Program-made: the position numbers and the translations under genes | In this document: in pieces, positions 13,201 through 24,998 of the stretch | How positions within the stretch are numbered: the stretch's first letter is position 1 | Layout of the letters: each line of letters opens with the position of its first letter | Origin: Aporrectodea caliginosa | Taxonomy: Eukaryota; Annelida; Clitellata; Crassiclitellata; Lumbricidae | Length of the DNA stretch: 64,000 nt | Reading direction: 5' to 3' | NCBI GenBank assembly: GCA_020284085.1 | Contig: JACEVL010000006.1 | Span: forward strand, 1,598,280-1,662,279 | The notes under the pieces: model-generated | The model's input: the letters and a program-made list of their open reading frames with translations, nothing else | Told to the model about the DNA's origin: nothing | Databases searched by the model: none

Positions 13201-13264
13201 TGAAAATGAAGAGAAAGAGATAAACCGATATAACCGATATATATATATATATATATATATATGG

Positions 13265-13475
13265 GGGGGGCCCGTGGCGCATTGGATAACATCTGGCACA
13301 GAGACCGAGAGGTACCGAGTTCGAGCCCCCGTTGGGCGGATATGCTTTGTAGGCTGCTATTAGCGCCGTTGTATTGCAAGCTGTCTGTTCTGTTAGTAGT
13401 TGAGATTTCAATTGCATAACATGTAAATGTACAGCGCAGTGCGTTTGTCAGGCGCTTATTAAAGAAAAGATATTA
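13265..13475 (+). mobile_element. tRNA-derived SINE (tRNA-Arg-like head)
   Basis: The head GGCCCGTGGCGCATTGGATA resembles the start of tRNA-Arg. Its A-box TGGCGCATTGG lies at about 13275, and a B-box GAGTTCGAGCCCC follows at about 13318 at normal pol III spacing. The anticodon-loop region does not fold as a functional tRNA. A non-tRNA body of about 120 bases follows and ends in CGCTTATTAAAG and an ATT-rich tail. The tail string CGTTTGTCAGGCGCTT recurs inverted near 39318-39333, which suggests a second fragment there. Flanks are simple sequence, so a target duplication cannot be confirmed. Confidence 0.75.
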
Positions 13476-14920
13476 TATTATTATTATATTTATTATTATT
13501 ATTATATATATGAACGTCAAGAAGAGATGATGATGATGATGATGATGATGAATCTACATAATCTAATCCATTTGTCATTTAACCTACCATCGACTGATGA
13601 TGCACTATTGTTACTGTGCTACAGAAGCCATTAGAGTAGATTAGTCCTAGAAACTGATTTTAGCGAGGGCTTCCTATCTCGGATCAGAATTCCTGGAAAG
13701 GTAGCTCATCGGCCTACAGCCCTACACTATGCTATTATCTGGAGAAAAAAAAACAGAGAATACATAAAAATCCAGGGCAAGTCATGAAAATCCGAGAAAG
13801 GAAGAATAGAAAATGAAGAATTAGGGCAAATGTCAACCACATTTTTCTCATAGCGAGAGAAGTGTGTGGCAATATACTGATGTAAAACTGTCGTCAGAAA
13901 TACTGACGAGAGACAATAGTCACCAAAATACGCGATGATTTAATTTCAATAATTCTGCCAAGTACGACTTTTGCCCATCCTTTGCATTCTTCTGGTTCGG
14001 TCTGATTAGTGAAAGGCAATTCGGTTCGTTTTAGGGAGACTCATTTGGTATTATTTCATTGTTTTGTAGGCTAAGTGGCTACAAAGGAATCAGTCTCTAC
14101 TAATTTATGTAGGTCGATTTGAGTTCCCCCCAGCTTATCCACTGCTGTCAAATTTCATGTAAATTCGCAAGCGATTTGAATGTAGAGAGATCTGTATCTC
14201 CGTTGATAGTACCATAAAAGATGTCATGGAGACATAGACTATAGGGTCCACTACTCTAAGCTTCAAATTGCTCTCATGAGTCTCGTTTTTATTTGATTAA
14301 AAATTGTTTGAGCCATTTAATAAGTAAGCTTCCTATATATGACGGATAGATTAACATTTTAAGTCATATTTATATTTTGTAGCCCTTAAGTTTAATTTCT
14401 TTCAAAATTTCAAACACTATACGCTAGGCCTAAATACTATATAGATGGTCATAGCTTTTTTGCTTCATGTATAGTTATTTGAAACGTTTCAACAACTTCA
14501 CTGCTTCAGGACTATTTGCCTTTAAGCACTTCTGGCTAAACTCAAATTTTTGCCTAAAGTTATGAAATTCCTTATGTAGCTGTCATTACTAAAACTCAGG
14601 TATATAAATTTTTATTTATGTATTTTTAGATATACCGTGAGAATCGGTGGGATCCGTCACCCGTGGCGAGGCTCGTACGCCCTCTCGTATGCCACAGAGA
14701 AGGTCATGTGAGTCACAACCCTAAATTTACCATACTATTTTTGATTGGTAAAAACAGCTGCGCCTACCTCATTTGAAAGTCGTAAGCTAGCACGTAGCGA
14801 GTCATTTTTGTTTTAATTAGAATAATTATAATTGCTGGCAATCGAGCAACAATCGAAAAATCCGCCACAAAAATGTCTTACGTGTGGTGCTCAATGCTCA
14901 TGCATGGCACAATAACCAGC

Positions 14921-15060
14921 TTTCAGATACTGGGAGTCAAGTCCCTGGCCATTGGCCAACAGGAATGGTTGATAATCGGCCATCAGGCACGCATTCCACC
15001 ATAAAAATAATCATTCCTTTCATTACGGTTTTCGTATATAGGCATCCTGTGCCTTTGCAG
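14921..15060 (+). repeat. dispersed repeat R1, copy 1
   Basis: Contains ATCAGGCACGCATTCCAC and CCTGGCCATTG in the same order as the sequence at 21590-21650. Function is unknown. Between 13560 and 14920 no gene or element was recognised. Confidence 0.6.
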
Positions 15061-15416
15061 ATCTACACAGCTCATCCGATATGATTTGGCCTATTACCGT
15101 AACACGTCTCATGCAAAAGCAAATGATAGGCCTATATCCGATCCTCGCATTTAGTTTCTTCGTCGTTTTAATCCGTTAGTTTTAAGTGATCGATGTTCAT
15201 TAGCGCAAACAAATATGACGCATATATGCCAGTCAACATTATTATAGCCATGTGTGTCTTCTTCATAGATATTTCCGGGCTGAAATATGTGCACAGATTG
15301 CACTTGTAAACTATATGACGATATGGGGTATTTGTGGGCAAGATTACGATTGACGATCGTGGTGTTCGGTACTATAATTATAAGGATGCTATAAGATGCT
15401 TGTCACTACTCATAAC

Positions 15417-17453
15417 CAGTGGTGTAGTCGAGGGTATACGCGGGTATACGGCGTATACCCACTGACAATTATTAGCAAGCACCGTATACCCACTGAAATT
15501 TGGTGAATAACGCGGGTATACGCTCAAAATGTTCGCAAAAATGTGGGTATACGGCTAAGATAGCCCCATGTTTAAGTCCCGATTCAAATTTGGTCACTAT
15601 ACTTCGTCGAACCTTTCTCTGGTAATCGACGAATCGCCCACAGTTGGTAAACAAGCTGCTTTAGTTGTCCATATAAGAGCGGTAGGCCTAATTGACAACA
15701 AAGAGCCAGTTTTTTTATATTTCTGGATCTGATTGAACTGGAGGCACAGACAGCTGCAGCCATAGTTCTTGCTCTAGAGAAGTGTTTGCAATTAGCCGGC
15801 TTTACGAACGAGTAGCCTAGGCCTACTTAAATGAAAACTGGATTTCCGCTACTTAGTGTTCGGTATCGTCGCTGGCATCGCTAAAATCCTCTGCCAGACC
15901 GGATAGGCCGGACTCGGCAGACAATAATACAAAGTTTGGCTTACTTTTCATTGAACCACGGTGTTGTTTATAGTTAACATGTTATAGGCCTACACAGCGT
16001 GTTACCAATATTGGCAATATCTCTGGGACGGTAGACGGACATAATCCCTCCCGTACATAATCTCCCAGGTCCCCAGGATAGGATATAATCATAGAATTTT
16101 TTTGATTCTACTGGAAAAGTATATCATAGGCCTACTAGTCGCTCCAAATTTGTCCAGAAATGTTACAAGCACCGGCAAATAACAATTAAGCAAACTTAGT
16201 ATTAAAAGTATCCTTTTCAACAATCCAGCTTCTATTCAGGCAGGAACGACGAATGGTTTTCATCATTCCAGCTTCTATTTAGGCTAAACAAGAATTATTT
16301 CATCAATCCAACTTCTATTTAAGTAAGAATTACAATGAGCGAATAATTTAGAATGCTAAAACGGTAAATTACCGGATTGTATTCCAACTTGCCGATAGTT
16401 CGATCTCGCCAACCATTCGTTCATTGTAATTTTAACTTCAAAAGTGAACGACATTAACTAGACTTAAGACCTAAACGACATTTGCAAGTCTTAACTTTAG
16501 ATCTAAATGACACTAACAAGTCTTAACTTAAGATGAAAATGAAAATAACAAGTCTTAAGTCTAAGCTCATACATTAACAACATTAACAAGCTAACACAAT
16601 GAACAAAACTGGGCAATTAAGGTTTTTCAATTAAATGCAGAAATAGGCTAATTGTACAGAGGGGGATGATGTTCGGGGGATTATGTCCTACACAAAATGG
16701 GGGGATTTGTCCGAAGGATTATGTCCGGATGGGATTATATCCTACAATCCTCTGGAACAGATGCATACTCTAAGTTTTTGCTGAAGTTAAGTTATCATTG
16801 TTTGCAATAGCTGCAGCTCTTTCACTGCATCAGCCTGTCATTGGCTTATTTATATAAATTATTTTGGTGGTATGGTTGAACTAATTATGTCAGATTTTCA
16901 AACTTCTATGAATGACTTAAATATTGATATGTATAAAATTAAAAAGCAAATTTAGTAAAATAAAGTGGCTAAAATTTGGCAGCAAATGCTCTAAAATGCG
17001 TTGTCATCTGGCCAGACCCCGCTGGGGGCTTTACAACGCTGCCCAGATCACTAGGCCTAGTCGTGGGTGACTTTGTCCCAGCAGTCCAAATCTGTTAAAA
17101 TATGCACTGCTTTGTATTGTTTGTTTTTAACATGTTCAACTTTTCTTGAAATTCTTTCATAATGTAAAGGTCTTGATATTTTTTAAGTAATTTCATTTGT
17201 CAGAAATACTTAATTTCAAATCAGTTTTCATGAATGAATTGAATACTAAATTCCTTAAAATCGTTTCTGGCCGGGGCACTGCCCGGACCATACTGGAAGA
17301 TCTTACGAACCAGACCTCCTAGTCGGATTTCCTCAGGCGCTGTGCGCCCGAGAATGCAAGCACTCTATAGGGCTACGTCATTGGCTCGCGAAAAAAAATT
17401 TCATTACAATTATTTACAGTATACCCACTGCTTTTCTTACCACTACACCACTG
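15417..17453. mobile_element. 2.0-kb hAT-like element with perfect TSD
   Basis: Left end CAGTGGTGTAGTCG and right end (reverse complement) CAGTGGTGTAGTGG are terminal inverted repeats. Both flanks carry CTCATAAC (15409-15416 and 17454-17461), a perfect 8-bp duplication. The left 140 bases hold several GGGTATACG/CGTATACCC units. No intact transposase is visible. The interior includes a copy of the GGACATAATCC-bordered element at about 16028-16757. Confidence 0.85.
16028..16757. mobile_element. GGACAATGTCC-bordered element, copy 1 (diverged)
   Basis: Left border contains GGACATAATCC-type units and the right border, near 16660-16750, contains GGGGGATTATGTCC-type units in inverted orientation. 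Inside, CATTCGTTCATTGTAATTTT, repeated ACATTAACAAGTCTTAA and AATTAAGGTTTTTCAATTAA parallel the copy at 18130-18862. There is no coding capacity. I do not recognise the family, and exact ends are uncertain. Confidence 0.55.
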
Positions 17454-17568
17454 CTCATAACTTAGCCTATAATATGTGTAATAATGTAGGTATGAATAGG
17501 ACCTAGAGCCTAGTCCTATGTATTATGTATAATTTATTCTCAGTACCTTAAACCCACATGTAGCCCTC

Positions 17569-17712
17569 TTTTCAAGACGATGGACCAACTAACGGCAACC
17601 ACCAATTAAGAACAACAAAAGCTGTCTAACACGTTCTCCAATTATAGACTGTGAGTGAAGGCCTGGTCATTGTCCTACTGGGCGGTTTGACAGTCTCATC
17701 AGTATGCGAACA
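17569..17712 (+). repeat. dispersed repeat R1, copy 2
   Basis: Shares TTTTCAAGACGATGGA, CAACTAACGGCAACCACCAA and AAAGCTGTCTAACACGTTCT with 21499-21650. It lies between two hAT-like elements. Confidence 0.75.
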
Positions 17713-18129
17713 CGAGGACAAAATATAGGTTGTATAGTAGGGTGGGGCAAAAAGTAACAAAAATTCGAATTCAGTTTCCGGACAAACCTAAATCAGGGGT
17801 CTATGTTAAATGCAATATTGTACCAAAAATGGATTTCTCATATATATCACCGTTTTCTAGCAACTTTGTCTGAAACACAAGCCAAAAAACGCAATATGTT
17901 GTAAAATGAGAGCTGGTCTTACATCAGCCGGTTTAATGGTTATGACTTTTAAATTTAGAACCCAAAGTTAGAGCTACAAACAACAATGAGTAATAAAAAA
18001 ATGAAAAAACATCCGACACAGTGCTGCAGTGTAGCTTATAAATATAAGTGTTTTAACGTAGTTCAGAAAATCAGCTTTAGTTTCTATAGTTGGCAAGTCC
18101 AATCTTGATTTCTTCATTTGCATGGGGTG

Positions 18130-18862
18130 TAGGACATTGTCCTCCCTGGACATTGTCCCCCGGACATTGTCCCCCCGGACATTGTCCCCCCTGGACATTG
18201 TCCCCCACAGGGTAGGACATTATCCCCCCCCCCAGTCTAAGATATAATCGTATAATATTCTTGCGGAAATGCAGAAAAATTATGAAAATAATTGTTCGGT
18301 CGTAATATAAACGTGGAGTACGAGGTTGTACTCTGCCTCCGACACTAATCATCTTCGATATGAAAAAGTGTCGTTAAGCCCAAGTAGGCCTACATACATG
18401 TAAATGCCAGAATCTCACTGAGTTCCTTCGTCGTAATTCAAAAGCAGTACGAGCCACCCGCAGTGGCATTTACATTTTAAAAGTCTTCCTTACATACATG
18501 GTCAATAAGATGACCGCTGCCATTCGTTATTTGTAATTTTAATTATAGATATGAACGACATAAACTCGTCTAAATGACACTAACTAGTCTTCACTCTCTA
18601 ACTGATTCACCGACTGACACTAACAAGTCTTAACTTTCGTACGGCTTATGAACTGAGTGACATTAACAAGTCTGAAGTTTAGGCCTACACCTGAATGAAA
18701 TAGCCAACAAAAACGGCAACTAAGGTTTATCAATGACTTGCAGACTATAGGCTATTTACACAGAGGGGGGACAATGTCCGGGGGGGATAATGTCCTAGGC
18801 AAAATCGGGGGGGACAATGTCCGGGGGGGACAATGTCCAGGGGGGGACAATGTCCGTTCCCC
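18130..18862. mobile_element. GGACAATGTCC-bordered element, copy 2
   Basis: The left border is a cluster of about six GGACATTGTCC palindromes separated by runs of C. The right border is a mirrored cluster of GGACAATGTCC units separated by runs of G (18766-18858). The core holds imperfect repeats of GACACTAACAAGTCTTAACT and the block AACTAAGGTTTATCAATGAC just before the right cluster. No ORF is present. The homologous copy at 16028-16757 sits inside a different hAT-like element. The family is not one I can name. Confidence 0.65.
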
Positions 18863-19244
18863 GTTCTGCAGTAGGCCTTCTGGAGAGCTGGTCTTACATC
18901 AGCTTCGTCAATTTTGTCAAGTTTCTGGTACAATTATAGCATGAAGAAGAAGTTCTTAGCTCCATACTGGCACGACAGATGAGGTTTGATATTAAACCAT
19001 GATGGTGCATAGAATTTCAGTATGAATTTCACAAAGCGTTGCAGCTTATAGGAAGGACATTCTTGGCAAGCATACAACCTAAGCAATCGGTTGGCTTTAG
19101 TTAGTCATCTGGCATGACTGAGTGCACCTGGTTGAGCGGTCTGCAAGTAGGAGATGTGATTCTCACTAGCAGTGTAGCCACATTGAATCAGCAGACATTT
19201 TTTAAACAAGAAGGCCTACAACTGATCTGTACTTAGGTCATTCA

Positions 19245-19555
19245 TCATCGTATCTTCAAGTTCAGAAACACAACCTGAAACAGGACGAAATTCAATGATT
19301 GGTTTCTGTTGTGAGTCAAATTCCAACATGTCGGATATGATATCTGTCCTTCTGCAGTTCTTGGACCAGTGGTCTTCCCATCAACGACTTCCATTAGCTT
19401 CTTTTGAATCAATTCGTTAGCAAGCATTAAACAAATTAACCACTGAAGAGGTCTTCTGAGATGAAGATGTTCAACAGAACTTCGGCTAGGGATGCATACC
19501 AGAACACAGTGTTCTTTGATTTTTCGACGAGTGTGCCCTGCAGGGCCAGCACAAT
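19245..19555 (-). pseudogene. relic of a DNA-transposon protein
   Basis: The minus-strand frame contains WLICLMLANELIQKKLMEVV followed by DGKTTGPRTAEGQIS. It resembles the NELPLRHLF...LDGKTxGPxxFxGPIG stretch seen in proteins of animal DNA transposons. It is degenerate and short, and its position inside the element with TAGGGTGGGGCA ends fits a former transposon gene. The assignment rests on memory of the motif. Confidence 0.45.
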
Positions 19556-19599
19556 GTGTAACTGTATGTGTATTGTCTAATGTGTGTATTAATGTGATT

Positions 19600-19828
19600 G
19601 TGTATGTATGTATGTATGAGCACTTGTTATAGCGCCCCTTCAAGATTTCTACTCAGAAGCACTCCCGACTACAGCGTGGACACTAAATCGGAGTTTCTCG
19701 CCGAAGCGCATGCGCAATTGCGAGTGAAGGACTTGCCCCGGGTCCCTATGCGGCAGCTTGAGGTGGATTCGAACCCGCAACCCTCCGGCTGCAAGGCACC
19801 GAACATACCCCTACACCACCGCGCCCCA
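19600..19828 (-). mobile_element. tRNA-derived SINE with LINE-type 3' tail
   Basis: Read on the minus strand it begins GTGGGGCGCGGTGGTGTAGG with an A-box (TGGTGTAGGGGTA) and a B-box GGGTTCGAATCC, the usual tRNA head. The body ends with TAGTCGGGAGTGCTTCTGAG, then CTTGAAGGGGCGCTATAAC and a (CATA)n tail. The last part is nearly the 3' UTR of the LINE copies at 4816-5123 and 21770-21860. The SINE therefore probably depends on that LINE for retrotransposition. Confidence 0.78.
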
Positions 19829-21076
19829 CAATATAATATAGTGTAATATATTATAGTAGCAATTAATGAGTTTCCATGACCCCATTGTAATAATATTAAT
19901 AAAATGTGTATTAATTTCTATTGAAATATATTACGTCACACATCTTTGAAAGTTGCGACCCCTAAACATGATACAAAATACGAAAATGAATTATTTCATT
20001 AACCAGTAGATGAGGGAGCTTCTATTTATTATTGTCTGGTTGAGGCAACTGCGATTTGCCCCACCCTATTGTATAGACCTACGTACACACTCGCAGGTGG
20101 CTAAATTCATCCAGATGCCGCTGGATCTGAGATCCGGCACCTCGGAATTAAAATCCGCCATCTGAACTATATGAGATCCGCCACCTAAAAGAGTATACCC
20201 GTCACTTATAATATGTGTTTCTGTTACACCAATCGACCATATGCATAATGCTAGAGACATTTTATACTTATCTCAGTTGCAAATAGCGAATGTATTGGTT
20301 ATTGTTGTGATCGTATAGATCATAAAATATGAGTTATAATTTTTATTCTATATGCCTGAAGTTAGAGTAGGCCTACATATTGTCAGAGTTCCATGAGTTA
20401 TAGATTCGCCAGATAGGCTTAAGTTTCAGATTTGTACAGATTTGGAGGGTGAGCAATTTAATAACTGTAAACACTATAAAACATTGTACATAATGGGTCA
20501 ATCTATAAAAACATCTCACATCTGTGTTAGACGTTCGCTTTGGGCCTCATAACTGTCTTTTAATAAAGCCTCGCTTTGATTTATAGATCGTTAATATAAA
20601 TACTTGAGATGAGAGGCAGTATACAAAACTATACATGCATGAGAAGCTTTTTAAACCTCCTAGCTCGTATAGAATGACAGCCAATCAGGCAGGATGACGA
20701 AGTGGCCTAGTTTCAAATGAGTAAACTGGGTCAAAAGCGGTATCATCTGAACGTGCTTTAGTCTCACATTATTAGTTTCAGTAGTTGGGGAAGTAGGCAA
20801 TACGCCAGCATAATATTATAATTCAGAAATGGTTATCTATGGAGTTCTATAAACTATTAATAGTTGCATCTCCGCTTCTGACACGTGCCAGCTCCTTCTA
20901 CGTGATCTTCCACGTGCGTTTGAAGCTTTAATCCAGATTTTCTTTAAGTATACATGAAGATTTACCTCATCTAAAGGATTAACATTGTTAGGACACCCAT
21001 TACATACAATGAGGAATGGGGTGGGTCAGTCACCGGTCACCTTCTAATTCATTCATTCATTCTTTCATTCTTTCAT

Positions 21077-21355
<279 letters not shown>

Positions 21356-21498
21356 CTGTATAAGAATTCAGTCATTTATTCAGTGCCAATCCTTAAATCT
21401 ATTCAGAGGTGCCTAAATTATACTCTGCAAAAGAAGCAGTTGTTGTTGATGAAAGGCACAGGTAAAGAAGACGCAGAATCTAGAGGTAAGACTGAGAC

Positions 21499-21700
21499 TT
21501 TTCAAGACGATGGATCAACTAACGGCAACCACCAATGAAGAACAACAAAAGCTGTCTAACACGTTCTCAGATTATAGACTGGGAGACATCGACCTGGCCA
21601 TTGTCCTATACTGGACTGGTTGACAATCATTCATCAGGCACGCATTCCACAATAAAATCAGTCATTTATCATTACGGAGTCTCCAGTTAGTCTGTAGGTC
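21499..21700 (+). repeat. dispersed repeat R1, copy 3 (longest)
   Basis: Joins the part shared with 17569-17712 to the part shared with 14921-15060 (ATCAGGCACGCATTCCAC). It therefore shows that the other two are fragments of one repeat family. No ORF or terminal repeat was recognised. Confidence 0.7.
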
Positions 21701-21769
21701 TACGTATAGGACTACGTGGGATTTCCCCGTCACTCATCACTTTCTCATTCATTCTGCAGGAGCGAATTT

Positions 21770-21880
21770 CATTCATTCATAAATTTATATGGCTCCCCTT
21801 CAAGGGGACTACTCAGAGGCGCTCTCGACTCCAGCACGGCCAAGAAGTACAGTTTTGAGTTTAATAAAAAAATATTTAAG
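21770..21880 (-). pseudogene. L2/CR1-like LINE 3' end (copy D)
   Basis: Minus strand: KLKTVLLGRAGVESASE then stop, followed by AGTAGTCCCCTTGAAGGGG and an (ATGA)n tail. Same end as copy A at 4816-5123. Confidence 0.75.
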
Positions 21881-22269
21881 TAAGAGTAAGAATTTCGGAA
21901 GGGATTCGTTCATTAGAGGTCTACCTTGCTGTGGGTCTATTAATTCTGATGACCCACTGTAGTTCCTCGGCAGGTTTTAAATGATCTTTATCTTTCTACT
22001 TCTTACCACCAATTAGTGGGCTAGATAAAAAAAAATACTGATAGGCGTTTTAATCCTTTCGGTCCTTCTATGAGTTTCAATGTCATTCTTTACCCTCTAC
22101 ATTTCAATGACGGTACATTTGTCTACTTTCCAGGTTTTTAATATCATCTCTTACATTTACACCCAGAAAGGTCATCATCAGAAGACTTTCGGGGTGAACC
22201 AAAAGGCCCCATCCTTAACTACGGCCCTGGCACCCGGTCAAAACGCTGTTGTCAAAATAATGTGTGCTT

Positions 22270-22475
22270 GTAGGAGTGTGTATCGTATCGTATCTGAGAG
22301 TTTGTAAAGCGCCTCTTACAGTGTTAGCTATTCAGAGGCGCTCTCAGGCTCAGCGTGACAGCCCTGAGGAAGCAAGACAGTCTTCAAGCAACGAAGGGAT
22401 GAGGGTGGGACCCCGACGAAAATCTTACTACGGATTGATGGGGAGGTCGTTCCACATAGAAGGGCCCATGTGTAT
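22270..22475 (-). pseudogene. LINE 3' end, diverged subfamily (copy E)
   Basis: Minus strand contains GPSMWNDLPINP, then frame breaks, then the AGAGCGCCTCTGAATAGC motif and CGATACGATAC tail. It is the same LINE group with a different tail repeat. Confidence 0.6.
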
Positions 22476-22539
22476 TTGTGTGCGTGCGTTTGGTTTGTGC
22501 AAGGATAAGTTGTTTGATCGTCGTGTGGACGCTACTCAC

Positions 22540-22964
22540 TGAAATGCATCGAGGCTGCTGTGGTGTCCAGAGGAGTGCTTTGGCGGCAGGAAGTCCTGGT
22601 ACTTGACCTTCCACGAGTTCTTCGTCGACGCGCTGTTGGATTTCTTGTTCTTCTGGGTGGACCCTAGCAGCGGGGCATCGAGAACTATGGCCGCGGACGC
22701 TTCGAGCTTTCCCGGACCAGGTCCAGGCCCAGGGCCAGGTCCAGGCGCCAGGTCGTCCCCATCTCCCGCCGACGCCGGAGCGGCCCCCGACGGGGGTGAC
22801 TGTGGCTGGGACTGCGGGGGTATGAGCCCGGATGTTTCTCCGGTCGCCACGTCAGCATCCAGCGAGTGGTGGTGGAAGGAGGAGGAGGAGGAATCGCCCG
22901 TCTCCTTCCGGTTCAGCTTTCGGAATTGGAGCGATCGCGTCGAGAACTTCTCGGACTTGGACAT
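22540..22964 (-). CDS. possible first coding exon of an unidentified gene
   Basis: Minus-strand frame from ATG at 22964 (context AGAATGTCC, A at -3) reads MSKSEKFSTRSLQFRKLNRK, then a Ser/His/Pro-rich low-complexity part with a Pro-Gly run (about residues 75-85), then KLEASAAIVLDAPLLGS, TQKNKKSNSAS and NSWKVKYQDFLPPKH. The frame meets a stop at 22536-22538, but an excellent splice donor (GTGAGT on the minus strand, intron from 22539) precedes it, which would give an exon ending in phase 2. Base composition is GC/CpG-rich over about 22540-23600, like an unmethylated promoter. No downstream exon was found towards base 1. The family is not recognised. The overlapping plus-strand frame (22603-23133) looks like its shadow. 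Confidence 0.45.
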
Positions 22965-23620
22965 TCTGCCGCCTCTGCCTCCTCTGCCAGTCTCCTCCGA
23001 TTCGACCGACCCTCGTTACAGAGGGAGAGACGTTCAATCGTCCAGCACACTGATCGCAGAGAGATCCGGGTCTAATCCGCCCGAGAGGTTATCTACGCAC
23101 GCACCCCGGTCGACAACAGGCTGCTTCCGGTGACGCGTTAAGCCAATCTCCGATGATGACGACGTGTCAGACACGAATGAACGTTTCAACTAATCGCAGG
23201 TCCGTAGAAAATCCGTCCAGAGCGCCTGGACGTATGGTGTCAGTCAGATGCGAATTCTGCGCAGGCGTTTGAATGCAGCAACCTCCGCAGCATGCACCGT
23301 CATCTACGATCCCTCGATGTTTCAACTGCCCGCAGCAACTCACATCACCGGACGACTTAAGAAACCGTTTCTGCTAAAAGACATCTCGCTTCACACGCCG
23401 CCGCCGTCTCTCCAGTCAGTCACAGCGCCCTCTGTCCAGCGCCCAGAGCAGCATGAAGCCAGCGTAATACTCTCTGGTCAATGTAGGTGCGTGGCAGGGC
23501 ACCTGTTCTATCGCGCCAACCTGCCGCTTCCGTTTCGAGTATTCTGAGGGCCGTGGACTCCTTCCAAGTAGCGATTGAACGGGAAACTGACCGCATAAAA
23601 CAGCAGTATAGAACTCCACT
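22965..23620 (-). promoter_or_regulatory. CpG-rich putative promoter upstream of the minus-strand exon
   Basis: Clearly richer in G+C and CpG than its surroundings, and placed directly upstream of the ATG at 22964 on the minus strand. No TATA box was identified. This is inference from composition only. Confidence 0.35.
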
Positions 23621-23875
23621 CGAACTGCTCGATGCGCGGCGTTACTTTCTTTCTACGGAAGAATGATCTGCATTGAGCGCACCTGTGGCCAGCCAACAGC
23701 TAAAGCGCATTAGGCGCGATGATTAATCGGCCAACAACAAAGACTAATCCTCGCAACGCAATTACTGAGCTTGATCTCAGATTAATTAATTATACGTTGG
23801 CTATGACCGCATCATCTTTAGACCCAGTATAACGGATGCATATTTCACCTTCGTTCACCTTTGTGCATGTGTGCG

Positions 23876-23990
23876 TGTATGTATGTATGTGTGTATGTAT
23901 GCATGTATGTATGTATGTATGTATGTATGTATGCATGTATGTATGTATGTGTGTGTATGTGTGTATGTATATATGTGTAAGTTGTATGTA

Positions 23991-24041
<51 letters not shown>

Positions 24042-24110
24042 GTTGGTGTTTGTTCGCGCGCAAGCGTGCGTGCGTGTGTATGTATGTTCCTCTGTATATG
24101 ACTCTCTGTA
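23876..24110. repeat. (TATG)n and (GT)n compound array
   Basis: TATG units then GT units (23994-24033), with a smaller TATG run at 24463-24525. From 24111 to 24715 otherwise only AT-rich sequence. Confidence 0.93.
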
Positions 24111-24715
24111 CGGTATGTAAGTTTATGTCTCTCTGGATGTATTTTTGTATGTATGTATGTAAAAGCAGACTTTGTATGGACTTTGTACAATCTTCTGTAT
24201 AAATCTATGCCATCAACTCAATGTTTCACTCTAAGTTTCTTTATGACAAAAAATTAAATTCTTGCATTAACTTCATGTATTAACTCTGTAAATGAGTCTT
24301 TAGCGAAGCTTTTTGACCCTTCTCGGCTTACTCATTGACCTTTCATTAATACTGTGCTTAATTTATCTATCAATCATACATGTTACATGTTGTGCTGATA
24401 TGACATGCCATTAAGAAAACGATTTGACATGTCAATAAACGAAAAACGATTAAACGATTATTGTGTATGTATGTATGTCCGTCTGCTGTATGCATGTATG
24501 TATGCATGTATGCATGTATGTATGTGCGCATGTGCTTAAGCACTGAGAACATACATTTTTTGGAACAGTGTTATAATGCACATACTTACTGTTGTATTGG
24601 ACCTCTTCAACAAACAGTTTCGAACTTACTTCAAACGAGCTTGTCTAAATCTGTCCGTTAGTCGTGCCTGAAGCACATTTTGTGATTACGTAAAACGCGC
24701 TGTAGCAGTGCCGGA

Positions 24716-24998
24716 TTAAAGCGTAAGACAACTAAGCCAGGGCTTAGGACCACAAGTTACACAACGTCTTCAAGGACCCACAAAATCCGGTTAAATTAAA
24801 TCAAATTGTTGTAGCAATTCCTAATTTTGCATAATTTTTAATAATGTAACGCTTTACCGTGAAACGCTTTTCAGATTATCATGAACATCTAGAGTTTTCT
24901 AGACCTTTGTGAATTGGCTTCGCTTTGGGGGTAAGGACCCAAGGATGTCTTAATCCGGCTCTTGGCTTAGGGCTCCTGGAAGTCTTAATCCGGCCCTG
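24716..24998. mobile_element. MITE-like element with CAGTGCCGGATTAA ends
   Basis: Left end CAGTGCCGGATTAA and right end (reverse complement) CAGGGCCGGATTAAGAC are inverted. A second copy of CTTAATCCGGCTC lies about 40 bases inside the right end. The flanking 8 bases do not match, so a TSD is not supported. Superfamily is uncertain, possibly hAT or Harbinger. Confidence 0.55.

Larger units (their letters stand above)
17738..20068. mobile_element. 2.3-kb DNA transposon with perfect 8-bp TSD
   Basis: Left end TAGGGTGGGGCAAAAAG and right end (reverse complement) TAGGGTGGGGCAAATCG are inverted repeats. The flanks are both TTGTATAG (17730-17737 and 20069-20076). It contains a nested palindrome-bordered element (18130-18862), a minus-strand transposon-protein relic (about 19245-19555) and a minus-strand SINE (19600-19828). 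The 20-base string AGAGCTGGTCTTACATCAGC occurs at about 17909 and again at about 18886, bracketing the nested block. Confidence 0.85.

Noticed and set aside
13265..13335. Functional tRNA-Arg gene
   Set aside because: A and B boxes are present, but the anticodon arm and acceptor pairing are degraded and a SINE body follows.
22603..23133. Plus-strand 176-residue frame with PGPG repeat
   Set aside because: Shadow of the minus-strand frame, which has the better start context and a splice donor, and more plausible residue use.
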